This document shows, piece after piece, positions 16,701 to 27,144 of a DNA stretch of 64,000 bases (position 1 is the first letter of the stretch; every line of letters begins with the position of its first letter). The position numbers and the translations under genes are program-made. The notes beneath the pieces were generated by a model. It did not search any database. It was given only the letters and a program-made list of their open reading frames with translations, and was not told the origin of the DNA. Source of the stretch: Clostridium gelidum (GTDB taxonomy: Bacteria > Bacillota > Clostridia > Clostridiales > Clostridiaceae); the NCBI RefSeq assembly GCF_019977655.1, contig NZ_AP024849.1:413001-477000 (forward strand). Reading direction: 5' to 3'.

Positions 16701-17729
16701 ATGAAAATTATAAAAAAACACTTGGATGAAATGTACCGTGCATATTCAGCAAGTTCAATGGAGATAGATGGTGAACTAAATTTGTTCGTAGCTTCTGAAG
16801 AAAAGGGATATCCTTGTTATGCATATAGTGGCAAAGATTTTACGCACCGTCATACAGTTTGGGATAATGGTGGAGGATGCATGTCAATAATTCCTATTCC
16901 AAATCGTAATAATGAATTCTTGGCTGTTCGCGACTTCTATTTAAAGGAGAGTCCAAGTGGTGCTCGTTTAGTCTGGGGTCATTTAGCAGATGGTGAATGG
17001 GTTATTGAAACTGTTAATAAATTACCTTATTTACATCGTTTTGATGTATGGGATGTTGATGGAGAAATCTATGTTGTTGGAGCTACTATAGCTGATGTCA
17101 AAGAGTCTAAAGATGACTGGAGTCACTCAGGAACTATCTATTATGGTAAATTACCAAATGTACCGACTGATGGAATAGATCTTAAAGTTCTTAAAACAGG
17201 TTTGTTTAAAAATCATGGATATACTCGTCATATGGTTGATGGTAAGCCACGAGGCACTTTTGGCTGTGAACAGGGAGTATTTGAAGTGATCCCAAATAAA
17301 GATGGAGAATGGCAAGTTAATCAATTGTTAGAAGGTAAAATTAGTGAAGTTGCTTGGTGTGATTTGGATAGTGATGGTCAAGATGAATTAATGACTATTG
17401 AACCATTCCATGGAAATGCAATGAAGATTTATAAGCTTATTGATGGAAAGTATACTGAAATTTATACTTATCCATACGAAATTGATTTTGCTCATACTTT
17501 AGTAGGAACAACACTTTGTGGTGTACCAAGCTTTGTTGGTGGTGTAAGACGTGTTGAGGCTGAATTATTCTATATCCAATGGACTCACGGAAAATGTCAG
17601 GAAACAATTATCGAAAAGGGTGCTGGCCCAGCTAATGTAACAGTTATCAATTTGAAAGATTGTGATTTAATTGTTTCGGCTAACCATACTAAAAATGAAG
17701 CAGCAGTATATAAAGTGGTAAAGGAATAG
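16701..17729 (+). CDS. Unrecognised cytoplasmic beta-propeller-like protein in the ula operon
   Basis: The product has 342 residues and no signal peptide or membrane segment. It is rich in Gly, Trp, His and short beta-strand patterns. An FG-GAP/VCBS-like calcium loop (DLDSDGQDELMTIEPFHGN) lies near residue 222, and similar blade patterns occur at 'RFDVWDVDGEIYVVG' near 115 and 'DFAHTLVG' near 257. Recurrent His residues (THRHTVWDNGGG near 50, LPYLHRF near 110, KNHGYTRHM near 173, FHGN, FAHT, SANHTKN) could line a metal or substrate pocket, as in propeller lyases and lactonases. Arginine codons are CGN in 9 of 10 cases, opposite to the AGA habit of its neighbours. It sits where a ulaD decarboxylase could be expected. 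Function unknown. Confidence 0.8.
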   Translation: MKIIKKHLDEMYRAYSASSMEIDGELNLFVASEEKGYPCYAYSGKDFTHRHTVWDNGGGCMSIIPIPNRNNEFLAVRDFYLKESPSGARLVWGHLADGEWVIETVNKLPYLHRFDVWDVDGEIYVVGATIADVKESKDDWSHSGTIYYGKLPNVPTDGIDLKVLKTGLFKNHGYTRHMVDGKPRGTFGCEQGVFEVIPNKDGEWQVNQLLEGKISEVAWCDLDSDGQDELMTIEPFHGNAMKIYKLIDGKYTEIYTYPYEIDFAHTLVGTTLCGVPSFVGGVRRVEAELFYIQWTHGKCQETIIEKGAGPANVTVINLKDCDLIVSANHTKNEAAVYKVVKE

Positions 17730-17820
17730 TATATATAGTGAAAATATAATGTGATGACAAAGAAAAATTTACATTTAATAAAACAAGATTATAAATAAAA
17801 TTTAATAATATAAATTTATA

Positions 17821-17846
17821 AGCATGGAGATTTAAATTTCTATGCT
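17821..17846 (+). other. Imperfect palindrome before ulaF
   Basis: AGCATGGAGATTT is mirrored by AAATTTCTATGCT, centred on TTTAAA, in the 200-bp gap between the propeller-like gene and ulaF. It may be an mRNA hairpin or operator. The rest of the gap shows nothing recognisable. Confidence 0.35.
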
Positions 17847-17929
17847 CAAGATATATTATAAAAGTTGACTTAGATATAAATCAAAATCCAATTAAATCAA
17901 TCGGATTAATTTAAAATGGGAGGTATTTA

Positions 17930-18619
17930 ATGTTAGAAGAATTAAAAAAAGAAGTTTATGAAGCAAATATGCTTTTACCTAAATATAAATTGATAACCTT
18001 TACGTGGGGAAATGTTTCTGCAATAGACAGGAAAACAGGGTTAATAGTAATTAAGCCATCAGGTGTTGATTATGAAAAAATGAGTCCAGAAGATATGGTA
18101 GTGGTTAATTTGGCTGGAGAAGTAGTTGAAGGAAAATATAAACCATCATCAGATACACCTACACACGTTAAACTATATAACAACTTTCCTGAAGTTGGAG
18201 GTATTGTGCACACTCATTCAAGATGGGCAACTATATTCTCTCAAGCAGGAAAATCCATTAAACCATATGGCACAACTCAAGCAGATTATTTTTATAATGA
18301 AATTCCTTGTACAAGAGATATGACTCCAGAAGAAATAAAATCAAATTATGAAGATAACACTGGAGGAGTTATTGTTGAATTATTTAAGAACATAAATCCA
18401 ACGCATGTACCTGCAGTTTTAGTGAAGAATCATGGACCTTTTACATGGGGAAAAGATGCTATAGAAGCAGTTCACAATGCAGTTGTATTAGAAGAAGTTG
18501 CAATGATGGCTTGGAATACAGAAGTTTTAGCAAATCATAGTATTGAAACTATGCCAAAGGAATTGATAGAAAAACATTTTATGAGAAAACATGGACCTAA
18601 TGCTTATTATGGGCAATAG
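17930..18619 (+). CDS. ulaF: L-ribulose-5-phosphate 4-epimerase
   Basis: This 229-residue class II aldolase-fold epimerase has '[21 protein letters not shown]' (segment [18 protein letters not shown]) near residues 28-46, which binds phosphate. Zinc ligands are in '[12 protein letters not shown]' (His95 and His97 region) and the late His in 'KNHGPFTWG' near 170. The family (AraD/UlaF/SgaE) interconverts L-ribulose-5-P and D-xylulose-5-P using Zn2+. A GGGAGG ribosome site precedes the ATG. It is the last committed step of ascorbate breakdown before the pentose phosphate pathway, and transketolase genes follow in the same operon. AraD specificity cannot be excluded by sequence, but context favours UlaF. 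Confidence 0.9.
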   Translation: MLEELKKEVYEANMLLPKYKLITFTWGNVSAIDRKTGLIVIKPSGVDYEKMSPEDMVVVNLAGEVVEGKYKPSSDTPTHVKLYNNFPEVGGIVHTHSRWATIFSQAGKSIKPYGTTQADYFYNEIPCTRDMTPEEIKSNYEDNTGGVIVELFKNINPTHVPAVLVKNHGPFTWGKDAIEAVHNAVVLEEVAMMAWNTEVLANHSIETMPKELIEKHFMRKHGPNAYYGQ

Positions 18620-18646
18620 ATTTATTTTTAGAAAGTTGGTGATTTT

Positions 18647-19492
18647 ATGAAAGAATATACATTAGGGCTTTATGAAAAATCTATGCCGAATTTTCTATCA
18701 TGGGAAGAAAAATTAAATTGTGCTAAAGAATGTGGATTTGATACTTTAGAAATAAGTATAGATGAAACCGAAGAAAAGTTATCTAGATTAGATATGACTA
18801 TAGAAGAGAGAAGACAACTTGTAGAACTAATGTTTAAATGTGGAATTGAAATAAGAACAATGTGCTTAAGTGGACATAGAAAATATTCTTTAGGAAGCAC
18901 AGATGAGACTACTAGGAATAAAGGAATGGATATCATGAGAAAGGCAATCGATTTAGCTTCTGATATCGGTGTAAGAATAATTCAAATAGCTGGATATGAT
19001 GTTTACTATGAAGAAGGAAATGAACAAACTAGAAAATATTTTGAAGAAAATTTAAAAAAATCTGTGGAAATGGCAGCTAATAAAGGTGTAATTCTTGCGT
19101 TTGAAACTATGGAAACAGAATTTATGAATACTGTTGAGAAAGCAATGGAATTTGTTAAATTAGTTAATTCTCCATATCTTCAAGTTTATCCGGACTGCGG
19201 AAATGTAACTAATGCAACTTTAGACTATGGTACAAGTCCTATCGAAGACTTTGAAAAAGGCAGAGGTCATATTTCAGCTGTACATTTAAAAGAAACTGTT
19301 CCAGGAAAGTTTAGAGAAATTACATTTGGAACAGGACATGTTAATTTCCAAGAGATAATAAAAAAATCATGGAAACTTGGTGTTAGAAAATACACAGCAG
19401 AGTTTTGGTATGTTGGAAATGATGATTGGAAAGATGTAATTAAAGATACAAAAATTTTCATGGATGAAAAGTTTAAAAAAATTTTAGAATAG
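18647..19492 (+). CDS. ulaE: L-ribulose-5-phosphate 3-epimerase (L-xylulose-5-P epimerase)
   Basis: The product is a 281-residue xylose-isomerase-like TIM barrel of the UlaE/SgaU family. It opens 'MKEYTLGLYEKSMPNFLSWE' and carries 'FDTLEISIDET', 'IRTMCLSGHRKYSLGS', 'RIIQIAGYDVYYEE', 'YPDCGNVTNA', 'HISAVHLKET' and a terminal 'YTAEFWYV'. These include the Glu, Asp and His metal ligands of the family. It would convert L-xylulose-5-P to L-ribulose-5-P in the cytoplasm. The gene starts 27 bp after ulaF, with a GGTGAT-type weak ribosome site. Its substrate is normally made by UlaD, which is not encoded nearby. Confidence 0.9.
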   Translation: MKEYTLGLYEKSMPNFLSWEEKLNCAKECGFDTLEISIDETEEKLSRLDMTIEERRQLVELMFKCGIEIRTMCLSGHRKYSLGSTDETTRNKGMDIMRKAIDLASDIGVRIIQIAGYDVYYEEGNEQTRKYFEENLKKSVEMAANKGVILAFETMETEFMNTVEKAMEFVKLVNSPYLQVYPDCGNVTNATLDYGTSPIEDFEKGRGHISAVHLKETVPGKFREITFGTGHVNFQEIIKKSWKLGVRKYTAEFWYVGNDDWKDVIKDTKIFMDEKFKKILE

Positions 19493-19598
19493 AAATTTGA
19501 ATAAATAATTTTTATAGAGAATGAATGGATTTAATATGGAGAAAACAACTTACTTAGAAATATAACCATTATAAAATCAATAGATAGGTTGGTGAACT

Positions 19599-20414
19599 AT
19601 GAATAAACAAGAATTAATTTCTATATCAAAGGAAGTTAAAAAAGATATTATTGAAATGATTTATGAGTCAAAGTCAGGGCATCCAGGAGGCTCATTATCT
19701 TGTGCAGATATAATAACTTATTTATATTATGAAAAAATGAATATAAATGTTGAAAATCCAAAGGAGCCTAGTAGAGATAGATTTGTTTTAAGCAAAGGAC
19801 ATGCAGCACCAGCACTTTATGCTGTACTTGCGGAGAAAGGATATTTTCCTAAAGACGAATTAAAGAAACTTCGAAAAATAGGAGCACTTCTTCAAGGACA
19901 TCCGGATTCTAAACATATATCTGGTGTTGATGTTTCAACAGGTTCACTAGGGCAAGGAATATCAAATGCAGTAGGTATGGCTTTAGGACTTAGAAGTCAA
20001 AAGAATAATGCAAAAATCTATGTACTTTTAGGAGATGGAGAACTTCAAGAAGGTTTGGTTTGGGAAGCTACAATGGCGGCAGCTCATTATAAATTAGATA
20101 ATTTAGTTGCTATTATTGATAATAATGGACTTCAAATTGATGGGAAGAATGAAGAAGTAATGGGAATTGATCCTTTAGATAAAAAGTTTGAAAGCTTTGG
20201 ATTTAATGTTATTGTTTGTGAAGACGGTCATGATTTTGATAAAATTGATGAAGCATTTTCAAAAATAGATAAAGTTAAAGGAAAACCAAGTGTGATTATT
20301 GCAAAGACCGTAAAAGGCAAGGGTGTTAGTTTTATGGAAAATAATGCAGGATGGCATGGACAAGCTCCTAATGAAGATGAAAAAAATAAAGCATTAATTG
20401 AGCTTGATAGATAG
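19599..20414 (+). CDS. Transketolase, N-terminal subunit
   Basis: This 271-residue thiamine-diphosphate-binding half of a split transketolase has 'SGHPGGSLSCADI' (residues 26-38), 'FVLSKGHAAPALYAVLAEKG' near 66 and the ThDP/Mg motif 'GDGELQEGLVWEA' with 'NNGLQIDGK' near 148-190. Split transketolases encoded by two adjacent genes are normal in many Firmicutes and are not broken genes. With the C-terminal subunit it would transfer two-carbon units between D-xylulose-5-P and aldose phosphates, linking ascorbate breakdown to glycolysis. It starts at ATG with a GGTTGGTG site, and its stop lies 13 bp before the next start. Confidence 0.93.
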   Translation: MNKQELISISKEVKKDIIEMIYESKSGHPGGSLSCADIITYLYYEKMNINVENPKEPSRDRFVLSKGHAAPALYAVLAEKGYFPKDELKKLRKIGALLQGHPDSKHISGVDVSTGSLGQGISNAVGMALGLRSQKNNAKIYVLLGDGELQEGLVWEATMAAAHYKLDNLVAIIDNNGLQIDGKNEEVMGIDPLDKKFESFGFNVIVCEDGHDFDKIDEAFSKIDKVKGKPSVIIAKTVKGKGVSFMENNAGWHGQAPNEDEKNKALIELDR

Positions 20415-20427
20415 GAGGAGTTTTTTT

Positions 20428-21354
20428 ATGGGTAAGGCAACAAGAGAATCATATGGAATGGCATTATTAGAACTTGGACACGAAAATGATAAAGTAGTAG
20501 TTTTAGATGCGGATCTTTCAAAATCAACAAAGACAAATGGTTTTAAAGGAGAATTTAAAGATAGATTTTTTAATGCAGGAATTGCAGAACAAAACTTAAT
20601 GGGAATGGCAGCAGGATTTGCAAACGTAGGAAACATACCTTTTGCAAGTACTTTTGCAGTGTTTGCAACAGGAAGAGCTTTTGAGATAATAAGAAACTCA
20701 ATTTGTTATCCTAAAGTGAATGTAAAAATAGCAGCAACTCATGCAGGAATAACAGTTGGAGAAGATGGCGGATCACATCAATCAATTGAAGATATTGCAC
20801 TTATGAATTCGCTTCCTAATATGACAGTAATAGTACCAGCAGACCATAGAGAAGCAATGGCAGCAACAAAAACAGCTGCAGAATTTGATGGACCTGTTTA
20901 TTTAAGATTTGGAAGATGTAATACAGAAGATATATTTGATGAAAATTACAAATTTCAAATTGGTAAAGGGGTTCAAGTAAGAGAAGGTAATGATGTAACA
21001 ATTATTGCAACAGGAATGATGGTTCAAAAAGCTATTGAAGCTTCAAAAATACTAGAAAGTCAAGGAATCAATGCAAGAGTTATAAATATCTCAACTATAA
21101 AGCCAATAGATAGAGAATTAATCATTAAAGCAGCAAAAGATACAAAAGGAATAGTTACTGCTGAAGAGCATTCAATTATAGGTGGACTTGGTGCTATGGT
21201 GGCAGAAGTTGTATGTACTGAATGTCCTACTCTTATAAAAATGGTTGGGATAAAAGATACGTTTGGAGAGTCGGGAACGCCAGACGAATTAATGGAAAAG
21301 TATAATCTAACTAGTAAGGCTATTATTGAAGAAGTAAAAGCAATATTAAAATAA
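20428..21354 (+). CDS. Transketolase, C-terminal subunit
   Basis: The product has 308 residues and carries the pyrimidine-binding and C-terminal domains of transketolase: 'RFFNAGIAEQNLMGMAAGFA' near residues 49-68 with the conserved Glu that activates ThDP, 'THAGITVGEDGGSHQSIED' near 105, and a C-terminal 'TAEEHSIIGGLGAMVAEV' near 247. An in-frame TTG at 20398 would overlap the upstream gene, but AGGAGGAG at 20413-20420 supports the ATG at 20428. It forms the active enzyme with the preceding gene product. Translation of the two is probably coupled. Confidence 0.93.
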   Translation: MGKATRESYGMALLELGHENDKVVVLDADLSKSTKTNGFKGEFKDRFFNAGIAEQNLMGMAAGFANVGNIPFASTFAVFATGRAFEIIRNSICYPKVNVKIAATHAGITVGEDGGSHQSIEDIALMNSLPNMTVIVPADHREAMAATKTAAEFDGPVYLRFGRCNTEDIFDENYKFQIGKGVQVREGNDVTIIATGMMVQKAIEASKILESQGINARVINISTIKPIDRELIIKAAKDTKGIVTAEEHSIIGGLGAMVAEVVCTECPTLIKMVGIKDTFGESGTPDELMEKYNLTSKAIIEEVKAILK

Positions 21355-21467
21355 GATTTAAAGTTAATGTATATAAATAAAAATTATAAGTTACAAACAA
21401 TATTTCAATTATTATAGAAGTATTTTAGAAAAGATTAAATCTATTAAAAAATGGGAGAGTGGGCAGA

Positions 21468-22112
21468 ATGAAAATATTTGTAGATACAGCTAATATAGAA
21501 GAAATAAAAAAAGCCAATGCTTTAGGGGTTATCTGTGGAGTAACAACTAATCCATCACTTATAGCAAAAGAAGGTAGAGATTTTAAAGAAGTAATAAAAG
21601 AGATTACAAGTATAGTTGATGGACCAATTAGTGGAGAAGTTATTTCAATGCAAAGTGAAGAAATGGTTATTGAAGCTCGTGAAATAGCTAAAATGCATAA
21701 GAATATGGTTGTTAAAATTCCAATGTGTGAAGAAGGTTTAAAGGCTGTAAGTATTCTTCATAAAGAAGGTATAAAAACAAATGTAACTTTAATATTTTCA
21801 GCACTTCAAGCACTACTTGCAGCAAGAGCTGGTGCTAGCTATGTAAGTCCATTCTTAGGTAGATTAGATGATATTGGAAGTGTGGGAATTACATTAATTC
21901 AAGATATTGCAGAAATATTTGAAATTCATAGTATAGATGCAGAAATTATTTCTGCAAGCGTTAGAAACCCAATCCATGTACTAGATTGTGCTAAGGCAGG
22001 TTCTCATATAGCTACAATACCTTATAATGTAATAGTGCAAATGATAAAACATCCACTTACAGATGCAGGTATTGAAAAGTTTTTAAAAGATTATGAAGGT
22101 ATGAATAAGTAA
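21468..22112 (+). CDS. Transaldolase (TalC/MipB type)
   Basis: This 214-residue small transaldolase or fructose-6-phosphate aldolase-like protein begins [16 protein letters not shown] and has '[13 protein letters not shown]', the Schiff-base Lys in '[11 protein letters not shown]' near 86, and '[14 protein letters not shown]' near 128. The compact length is that of the TalC/Fsa subfamily. Sequence alone does not decide between transaldolase and fructose-6-P aldolase, but the adjacent transketolase favours transaldolase. A GTG at 21459 is in frame, but GGGAGAG fits the ATG at 21468. It is the last gene of the operon, followed by a strong terminator. Confidence 0.92.
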   Translation: MKIFVDTANIEEIKKANALGVICGVTTNPSLIAKEGRDFKEVIKEITSIVDGPISGEVISMQSEEMVIEAREIAKMHKNMVVKIPMCEEGLKAVSILHKEGIKTNVTLIFSALQALLAARAGASYVSPFLGRLDDIGSVGITLIQDIAEIFEIHSIDAEIISASVRNPIHVLDCAKAGSHIATIPYNVIVQMIKHPLTDAGIEKFLKDYEGMNK

Positions 22113-22135
22113 TAAATAAGCTAAATAGAAAAAAG

Positions 22136-22180
22136 AATGTCTCAAAATGATTATAAAAAATCATTTTGAGACATTTTGTT
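22136..22180 (+). terminator. Terminator of the ula-tkt-tal operon
   Basis: A perfect 17-bp stem (22136-22152 with 22159-22175) around a 6-nt A-rich loop, followed by TTTTG. Confidence 0.92.
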
Positions 22181-22411
22181 ATATAATTTTAAAATAATGT
22201 GAGGATATATTTTGCTAGTAGTATGTTAATTTGGGTTTAATATTTAGTTAAAACATTAAATTTATAGGTGCAAAATAGTGTAAATTTTGATAAAATACTA
22301 CAAGAAAAGAATGTTTAATGATATAATTAATTAAATTTACTTAACTATATTATAGTAATGACTTAGTCAACACATGTTAGTTTCAAAACTAATTAAAGGG
22401 GGTATATAATT

Positions 22412-24520
22412 ATGATTAAAAAACTTAATTTAGGAACAAAAATCAGCAGTATTATAGCAATTATAATACTTATATGTTACGTTGGTGTATTTTCAACGAT
22501 ATTAGTACAACTAAAAGCAAAAAGCATAAGTGATAGTGAAGCATTAGCAAAAGAAGTATCGTTATCTTATACAACTCAAATTACAGGTCGCTTTGAAAAA
22601 TTAGAAGTTATAACTAAAGATTTAAAAAATGCAGTAACTAAGCAAATGAAATTTGGAACACAAAACAGAGAACTTGTTATCGGAATGCAGAAGGAAATAT
22701 TAGATATGAATCCTGAGGTGTTTGGAATAACAGTAGCATTTGAACCAAATGCATTTGACCAAAAGGATGATTATTATAAAGGTAGAAAAGAATTCTCAGA
22801 AACTGGTATGTTTATACCATATGTAAGTAGAGGAGAAAATGAACTAGTAGTTGAGGCTGCATATAATGATGAAACAGAAATGACTTGGTATAATAAGCCG
22901 AAGGAATTGAAAGGTACTTACATTACAGAACCTACATCTTATAAAGTTAATGGTAAAGATGTTACGATGGCATCTTTGGCAATACCAATATTAAATGATA
23001 ATGGAAATTTCTTAGGGGTAATATCAATAGATTATAAACTTGACACATTAGAACAAATTGTACAAGAGAAAACACCACTTGGAGGAACTGTTGAATTGCT
23101 TTCAAATGCAGGGATTTATATAGCAAGTGGTGAAGATCCTAGTTTGAAAATGAAAAACGCTAAAGAAAACAGTGATGTTTGGGCTAAAATCATAAGCGAA
23201 ACTTCACAAGGAAAAGAATTTTATACTTATGGAAATTCAGTTACAAAAGGTAAGGAAGTGTTAATGGTAGCATATCCAGTTAATTTAGAAAATACTAATA
23301 CAAATTGGATTTTATGTAGTCAAATTCCGAAGGATAAAATATTAGAAGGTTATAATAAAATATTTAATGTAATTATAGTTGCAGCAATTGCCTCATTAGT
23401 TATAGTGATTTTTGTAATATGGCTTGTAATTAAGAAGATGACAACAGGTATAAAATATGCAGAAAAACAAATGGATTTATTAGCTAAGGGAGATCTTACA
23501 ATAGAATTAGATGAAAAGTACTTACAAAAAGAAGATGAGATAGGAAAAATGTTTAAATCTATGAGAGAAATGCAAAAATCTTATAGACATATAATAACTG
23601 GAGTTAAGAGAGAATGTAATATAGTATTAGATTCTATAAATGTTACCAAAGAAAAAATAGATGACTTAAATATTAGAATTTCGGATGTATCTGCAACGAC
23701 GGAAGAATTGTCTGCAAGTATGGAGGAAACAGCAGCTTCAACAGAAGAAATAAATTCTTCATCTTCAAAGATGGAATCTTTAATAAAAACTATGGGTTCA
23801 AGTGTTGAGGATGGGGAGAAAACTGCAAAGGAGATTGAAGAAAGAGCTATAAGACTTAAATATGATGCAATAAAATCACAAGAAAAATCTAATAATATAA
23901 CTTTAGAAATGCAAGAAAGCTTAAAAACAGCAGTAGAAAAATCTAAGGCGGTAAATAAAATAAATGAATTAACATCTAGAATATTGGAGATTACTGATAA
24001 AACAAATTTATTAGCGTTGAATGCAGCAATAGAATCAGCAAGAGCAGGGGAAGCTGGTAAGGGATTCGCAGTAGTTGCAGATGAAATAAGAAAACTTGCT
24101 GAGACCTCAAAAGAAACAGCTATAGAAATTCAACAAATAAATAAAGAAGTAGTTGTAGCAGTAAATGATCTTAAAGGAACTTCAACTGAAGTTATTAATT
24201 TTATTGGAACTCAAGTAGTTGAAGATTATAATAAACTCGTTGACACAGGAGAACAATATAAAAATGATGCTATAGTATTCAATGAACTAGTTAGTACTAT
24301 AGGTGAAATTTCAGATAAATTAATTAATTCAACTGAAGAGATTATTACATCAATAGATGAAGTTGCACAAGCAACAAATGAAGGGGCTACAGGAACAACA
24401 ATAATTGCAACTAAATCAAATGAAGTAGTTAACTTAAGCGAAGAAGTAGTAGAGCAAACATATAAAACTAAAGAAAGTGTAGACAAACTTTTAGAAGTAG
24501 TATCAATATTTAAAATTTAG
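22412..24520 (+). CDS. Methyl-accepting chemotaxis protein (MCP) with periplasmic-type Cache sensor
   Basis: This 702-residue membrane receptor has a first membrane segment at about residues 11-33, an extracellular double-Cache-like domain (motifs [50 protein letters not shown]), a second membrane segment near 310-332, a HAMP linker with '[13 protein letters not shown]', and a long cytoplasmic coiled coil. The signalling tip reads '[20 protein letters not shown]' followed by '[16 protein letters not shown]', the binding site for CheA/CheW. The ligand is unknown; dCache domains commonly bind amino acids or organic acids. GGGGGTATA lies before the ATG. It is convergent with the next MCP, and a decayed copy of its C-terminus occurs at 30147-30287. 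Confidence 0.93.
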   Translation: MIKKLNLGTKISSIIAIIILICYVGVFSTILVQLKAKSISDSEALAKEVSLSYTTQITGRFEKLEVITKDLKNAVTKQMKFGTQNRELVIGMQKEILDMNPEVFGITVAFEPNAFDQKDDYYKGRKEFSETGMFIPYVSRGENELVVEAAYNDETEMTWYNKPKELKGTYITEPTSYKVNGKDVTMASLAIPILNDNGNFLGVISIDYKLDTLEQIVQEKTPLGGTVELLSNAGIYIASGEDPSLKMKNAKENSDVWAKIISETSQGKEFYTYGNSVTKGKEVLMVAYPVNLENTNTNWILCSQIPKDKILEGYNKIFNVIIVAAIASLVIVIFVIWLVIKKMTTGIKYAEKQMDLLAKGDLTIELDEKYLQKEDEIGKMFKSMREMQKSYRHIITGVKRECNIVLDSINVTKEKIDDLNIRISDVSATTEELSASMEETAASTEEINSSSSKMESLIKTMGSSVEDGEKTAKEIEERAIRLKYDAIKSQEKSNNITLEMQESLKTAVEKSKAVNKINELTSRILEITDKTNLLALNAAIESARAGEAGKGFAVVADEIRKLAETSKETAIEIQQINKEVVVAVNDLKGTSTEVINFIGTQVVEDYNKLVDTGEQYKNDAIVFNELVSTIGEISDKLINSTEEIITSIDEVAQATNEGATGTTIIATKSNEVVNLSEEVVEQTYKTKESVDKLLEVVSIFKI

Positions 24521-24698
24521 ACTATGTTTAAAAATTATTTATAATAAAGTTTTATAATAAAGTTTTATAAAAAGATTATTATTTAGATTCATATGAAATG
24601 AATGGAATATGTATGACTAAAATCTATCTTGGAGGTATTTTAAATAAACTGATTTTAAAGTAAATTTACTTAATTATATTTTTAGTCTAATTAAAAAT

Positions 24699-24786
24699 AT
24701 AAGGAGCATTATTTGGTAAAGTTTGAATTATAGGCATCTGGTAGACAGAGAATACCTAGCAAAATTTACGATTTCATGCTCCTTAT
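24699..24786. terminator. Long hairpin between convergent MCP genes
   Basis: ATAAGGAGCAT (24699-24709) pairs perfectly with ATGCTCCTTAT (24776-24786). Inside, GTAAAGTTTG pairs with CAAAATTTAC (one mismatch), and a weaker inner stem forms around TAGGCAT/ATACCTA. T runs lie on both sides, so it probably terminates both genes. It is more elaborate than a plain terminator. Confidence 0.6.
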
Positions 24787-24802
24787 TTATAAATTAACTT
24801 AA

Positions 24803-26812
24803 TTATTTTAATTTAAAGAATTTTAATTGATCATCCATTTCATTTGTTGAAATGGATAAGTTTTGTGCTGAGACTGCAATTTCATCTGATGCTAAATGTA
24901 TTTCTTGTGATGAGGCTGCAATTTCTTCTGATGTTGCAGCAACTTCCTGTGATATTGCCGAAATATTTTCTATTCTTGCTAATATATTTTCTTTTTTAAT
25001 ATTTATAGTACCAAATTTGCTTGCTGCATCTCTTATCTTAGGTATCACAATATTTATGCCTTCAGATATATTGTTAAATGTTTTTATAGTTTTATTAACC
25101 ACTTCATTTTGTTTATTTATGTCTTCAGTAATTAAAGATGTCTTATCATTAATTTCATTAGTGCTAATCAATATATTCTGTGATATATTATATATATTTT
25201 GTGAAGAATCTTTACTCATTTCTGCAAGTTTTCTTATTTCATCAGCAACTACTGCAAAACCTTTTCCAAACTCACCAGCTCTTGCCGCTTCAATAGCCGC
25301 ATTTAGAGCTAAAAGATTAGTTTGTTCTGAAATGCTACTTATTAAATCAGTCATTTCATTTACTTTTTTTATATCATTAATCATCTTATATAAAGATACA
25401 CTGAAGCTTTTAAAATTATTATTTAAATTTTCTATAACTTCTGTTAAATATTTCAATTCTCCATTACTATCTAAAGATCTTACGCCTATTTCGCTAGATA
25501 AATCATTTATAATTACAATATTATCATTAACCATCTTAATATCACTACTAAACTCATTTAATTGGGTTGATATTTGAACTAAATCTGTAGCTTGACTAGT
25601 TGTCCCTTGAGCGACTTGATCTATTGCAGCTACTATATTGTTTGTTGATGCTGACATTTCTTCTGAAATGGCTGCAAGTGTTGTAGCTTGAGCATCTATT
25701 TTTTTTGAATTGCCTTTAACATTTTTCAATACACTATTAATCTTCTGCATCATATTCTTGAGAGCTCTGCTCATTGTTCCTATTTCTGTAGCATCGTCTA
25801 AATGCTTTTGGTCTATCTCATGTGTGAAATCACCATGTTCCATTTCTCCAATTATATTATCTACAGCTTTTACAGGTCTAGATATCTTCAATGAAACTTT
25901 AAAAATAGTAATACTAATTACGATTATAGATATACTAGCTGTTATTATTAGTAATATATTCATAAGATTCAACCCACTAAGTAGTTCTTCTTCTTTAGCT
26001 ATCAGTCCAATAGACCATCCTAAATCGCCTACTTGAGCATATCCTATATATGAGTTACCAGTACTATTTTCCCATTTTTCAACAGCATTACTGCCTTTAA
26101 TCATCTTTGAAGAGATTTCACCTAGTTTTTTTTCATCTTCATTTTTACTAGATTTAATAAGATTATATTCCCCATTTATCTTCGTTTCGTCTTTACTTGC
26201 AATAAAAGTACCTGAACTATCTATTAAGAATGCTTCTCCAGTTTTTAGAAGCTTTATTGCATTTGTAATGTTGGATAAATCATTACCTTCTCTAAGTGCT
26301 ACAATAGTTCCTATAGTTTTATTTCCAACTTTTATTGGCGATGATAAAGCTACTATGAGTTTATTATCTATTCTACTTATAAATGGTTTAGATATATACG
26401 CTTTGCCTTTCATAGCTTCAATAAAATAATCTCTATCTTTAATATCAACTACTGATCCATCAAGAAAGTGAATTAATCCATCTTCATAAACGATACCCAT
26501 ATTATTATTTTTTTGAACTGCGCCATTTTCCTTAAGTATTTTAAATTTTTCATCTAAAGATATATTTTCATCGTGCATAAGTGGAATACTAGCTATTATT
26601 CCAACACCAGTAAGTTTTTCATTTAAAACATTATAGACTTCTTCTCCTCCAAGTCTACTCGTTTCAGTCAATAATTCTCGTCCTGTATTAATCATCGCAT
26701 TTCTTGCAAAATACATTGCACTAGAGGCCAATAACATACAGACTATTACACTCGTAGGAATTAATATACTAATCATCATTTTCATAATAGAACTTCTATT
26801 TTTCTTTATCAT
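24803..26812 (-). CDS. MCP with Cache sensor
   Basis: This 669-residue receptor on the minus strand has an N-terminal membrane segment at about 9-33, a Cache-type extracellular domain ([47 protein letters not shown]-like '[11 protein letters not shown]'), a second membrane segment near 285-305, HAMP '[12 protein letters not shown]', and a signalling tip '[20 protein letters not shown]' then '[18 protein letters not shown]'. The extracellular domain matches dCache_1 receptors, which often sense amino acids. A GGGGGGAA ribosome site precedes the ATG, and a consensus promoter lies at 26863-26891. It is a separate receptor gene, transcribed away from the third MCP. Confidence 0.93.
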   Translation of the reverse strand: MIKKNRSSIMKMMISILIPTSVIVCMLLASSAMYFARNAMINTGRELLTETSRLGGEEVYNVLNEKLTGVGIIASIPLMHDENISLDEKFKILKENGAVQKNNNMGIVYEDGLIHFLDGSVVDIKDRDYFIEAMKGKAYISKPFISRIDNKLIVALSSPIKVGNKTIGTIVALREGNDLSNITNAIKLLKTGEAFLIDSSGTFIASKDETKINGEYNLIKSSKNEDEKKLGEISSKMIKGSNAVEKWENSTGNSYIGYAQVGDLGWSIGLIAKEEELLSGLNLMNILLIITASISIIVISITIFKVSLKISRPVKAVDNIIGEMEHGDFTHEIDQKHLDDATEIGTMSRALKNMMQKINSVLKNVKGNSKKIDAQATTLAAISEEMSASTNNIVAAIDQVAQGTTSQATDLVQISTQLNEFSSDIKMVNDNIVIINDLSSEIGVRSLDSNGELKYLTEVIENLNNNFKSFSVSLYKMINDIKKVNEMTDLISSISEQTNLLALNAAIEAARAGEFGKGFAVVADEIRKLAEMSKDSSQNIYNISQNILISTNEINDKTSLITEDINKQNEVVNKTIKTFNNISEGINIVIPKIRDAASKFGTINIKKENILARIENISAISQEVAATSEEIAASSQEIHLASDEIAVSAQNLSISTNEMDDQLKFFKLK

Positions 26813-26862
26813 TTATATTCCCCCCAAGTTTATATTTAAGAAAACATTTTCATAATGTATAT

Positions 26863-26891
26863 ATTGTACATTTTAAATCCTTAGTTGTCAA
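26863..26891 (-). promoter_or_regulatory. Sigma-A promoter of the minus-strand MCP
   Basis: On the minus strand TTGACA (26891-26886), a 17-nt spacer ending in TG, and TACAAT (26868-26863), about 50 bp before the start codon. No flagellar sigma-D type motif was seen here. Confidence 0.7.
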
Positions 26892-27144
26892 ATTTAGTAT
26901 ATAAAAACAGTTTTTGTGTTTTTTTGGGATTTTAACTATTTTTTCTTAATTATTAATTTTTTATTGTATAGTGCAATTAAACATATATATGCAAAAATAA
27001 TTTTTTTACATTTTTCGACCTCGGCTCATAAAATATCAAGTGAAACTTGATCTAAATTGAATCTAATTTTCAGTTAAACCCTAGCTATAAGATGACTTTA
27101 TTAGATAATATTAGAAAATTATCAACATTAATTTTAATAATTAG

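Noticed and set aside
19599..21354. Transketolase split as a frameshifted pseudogene
   Set aside because: Each half has its own ribosome site and start, and split transketolases are normal in Firmicutes.
24852..25577. 241-residue frame opposite the minus-strand MCP
   Set aside because: It is antisense to the conserved signalling domain and arises from its Ala/Ser codon pattern; no ribosome site.
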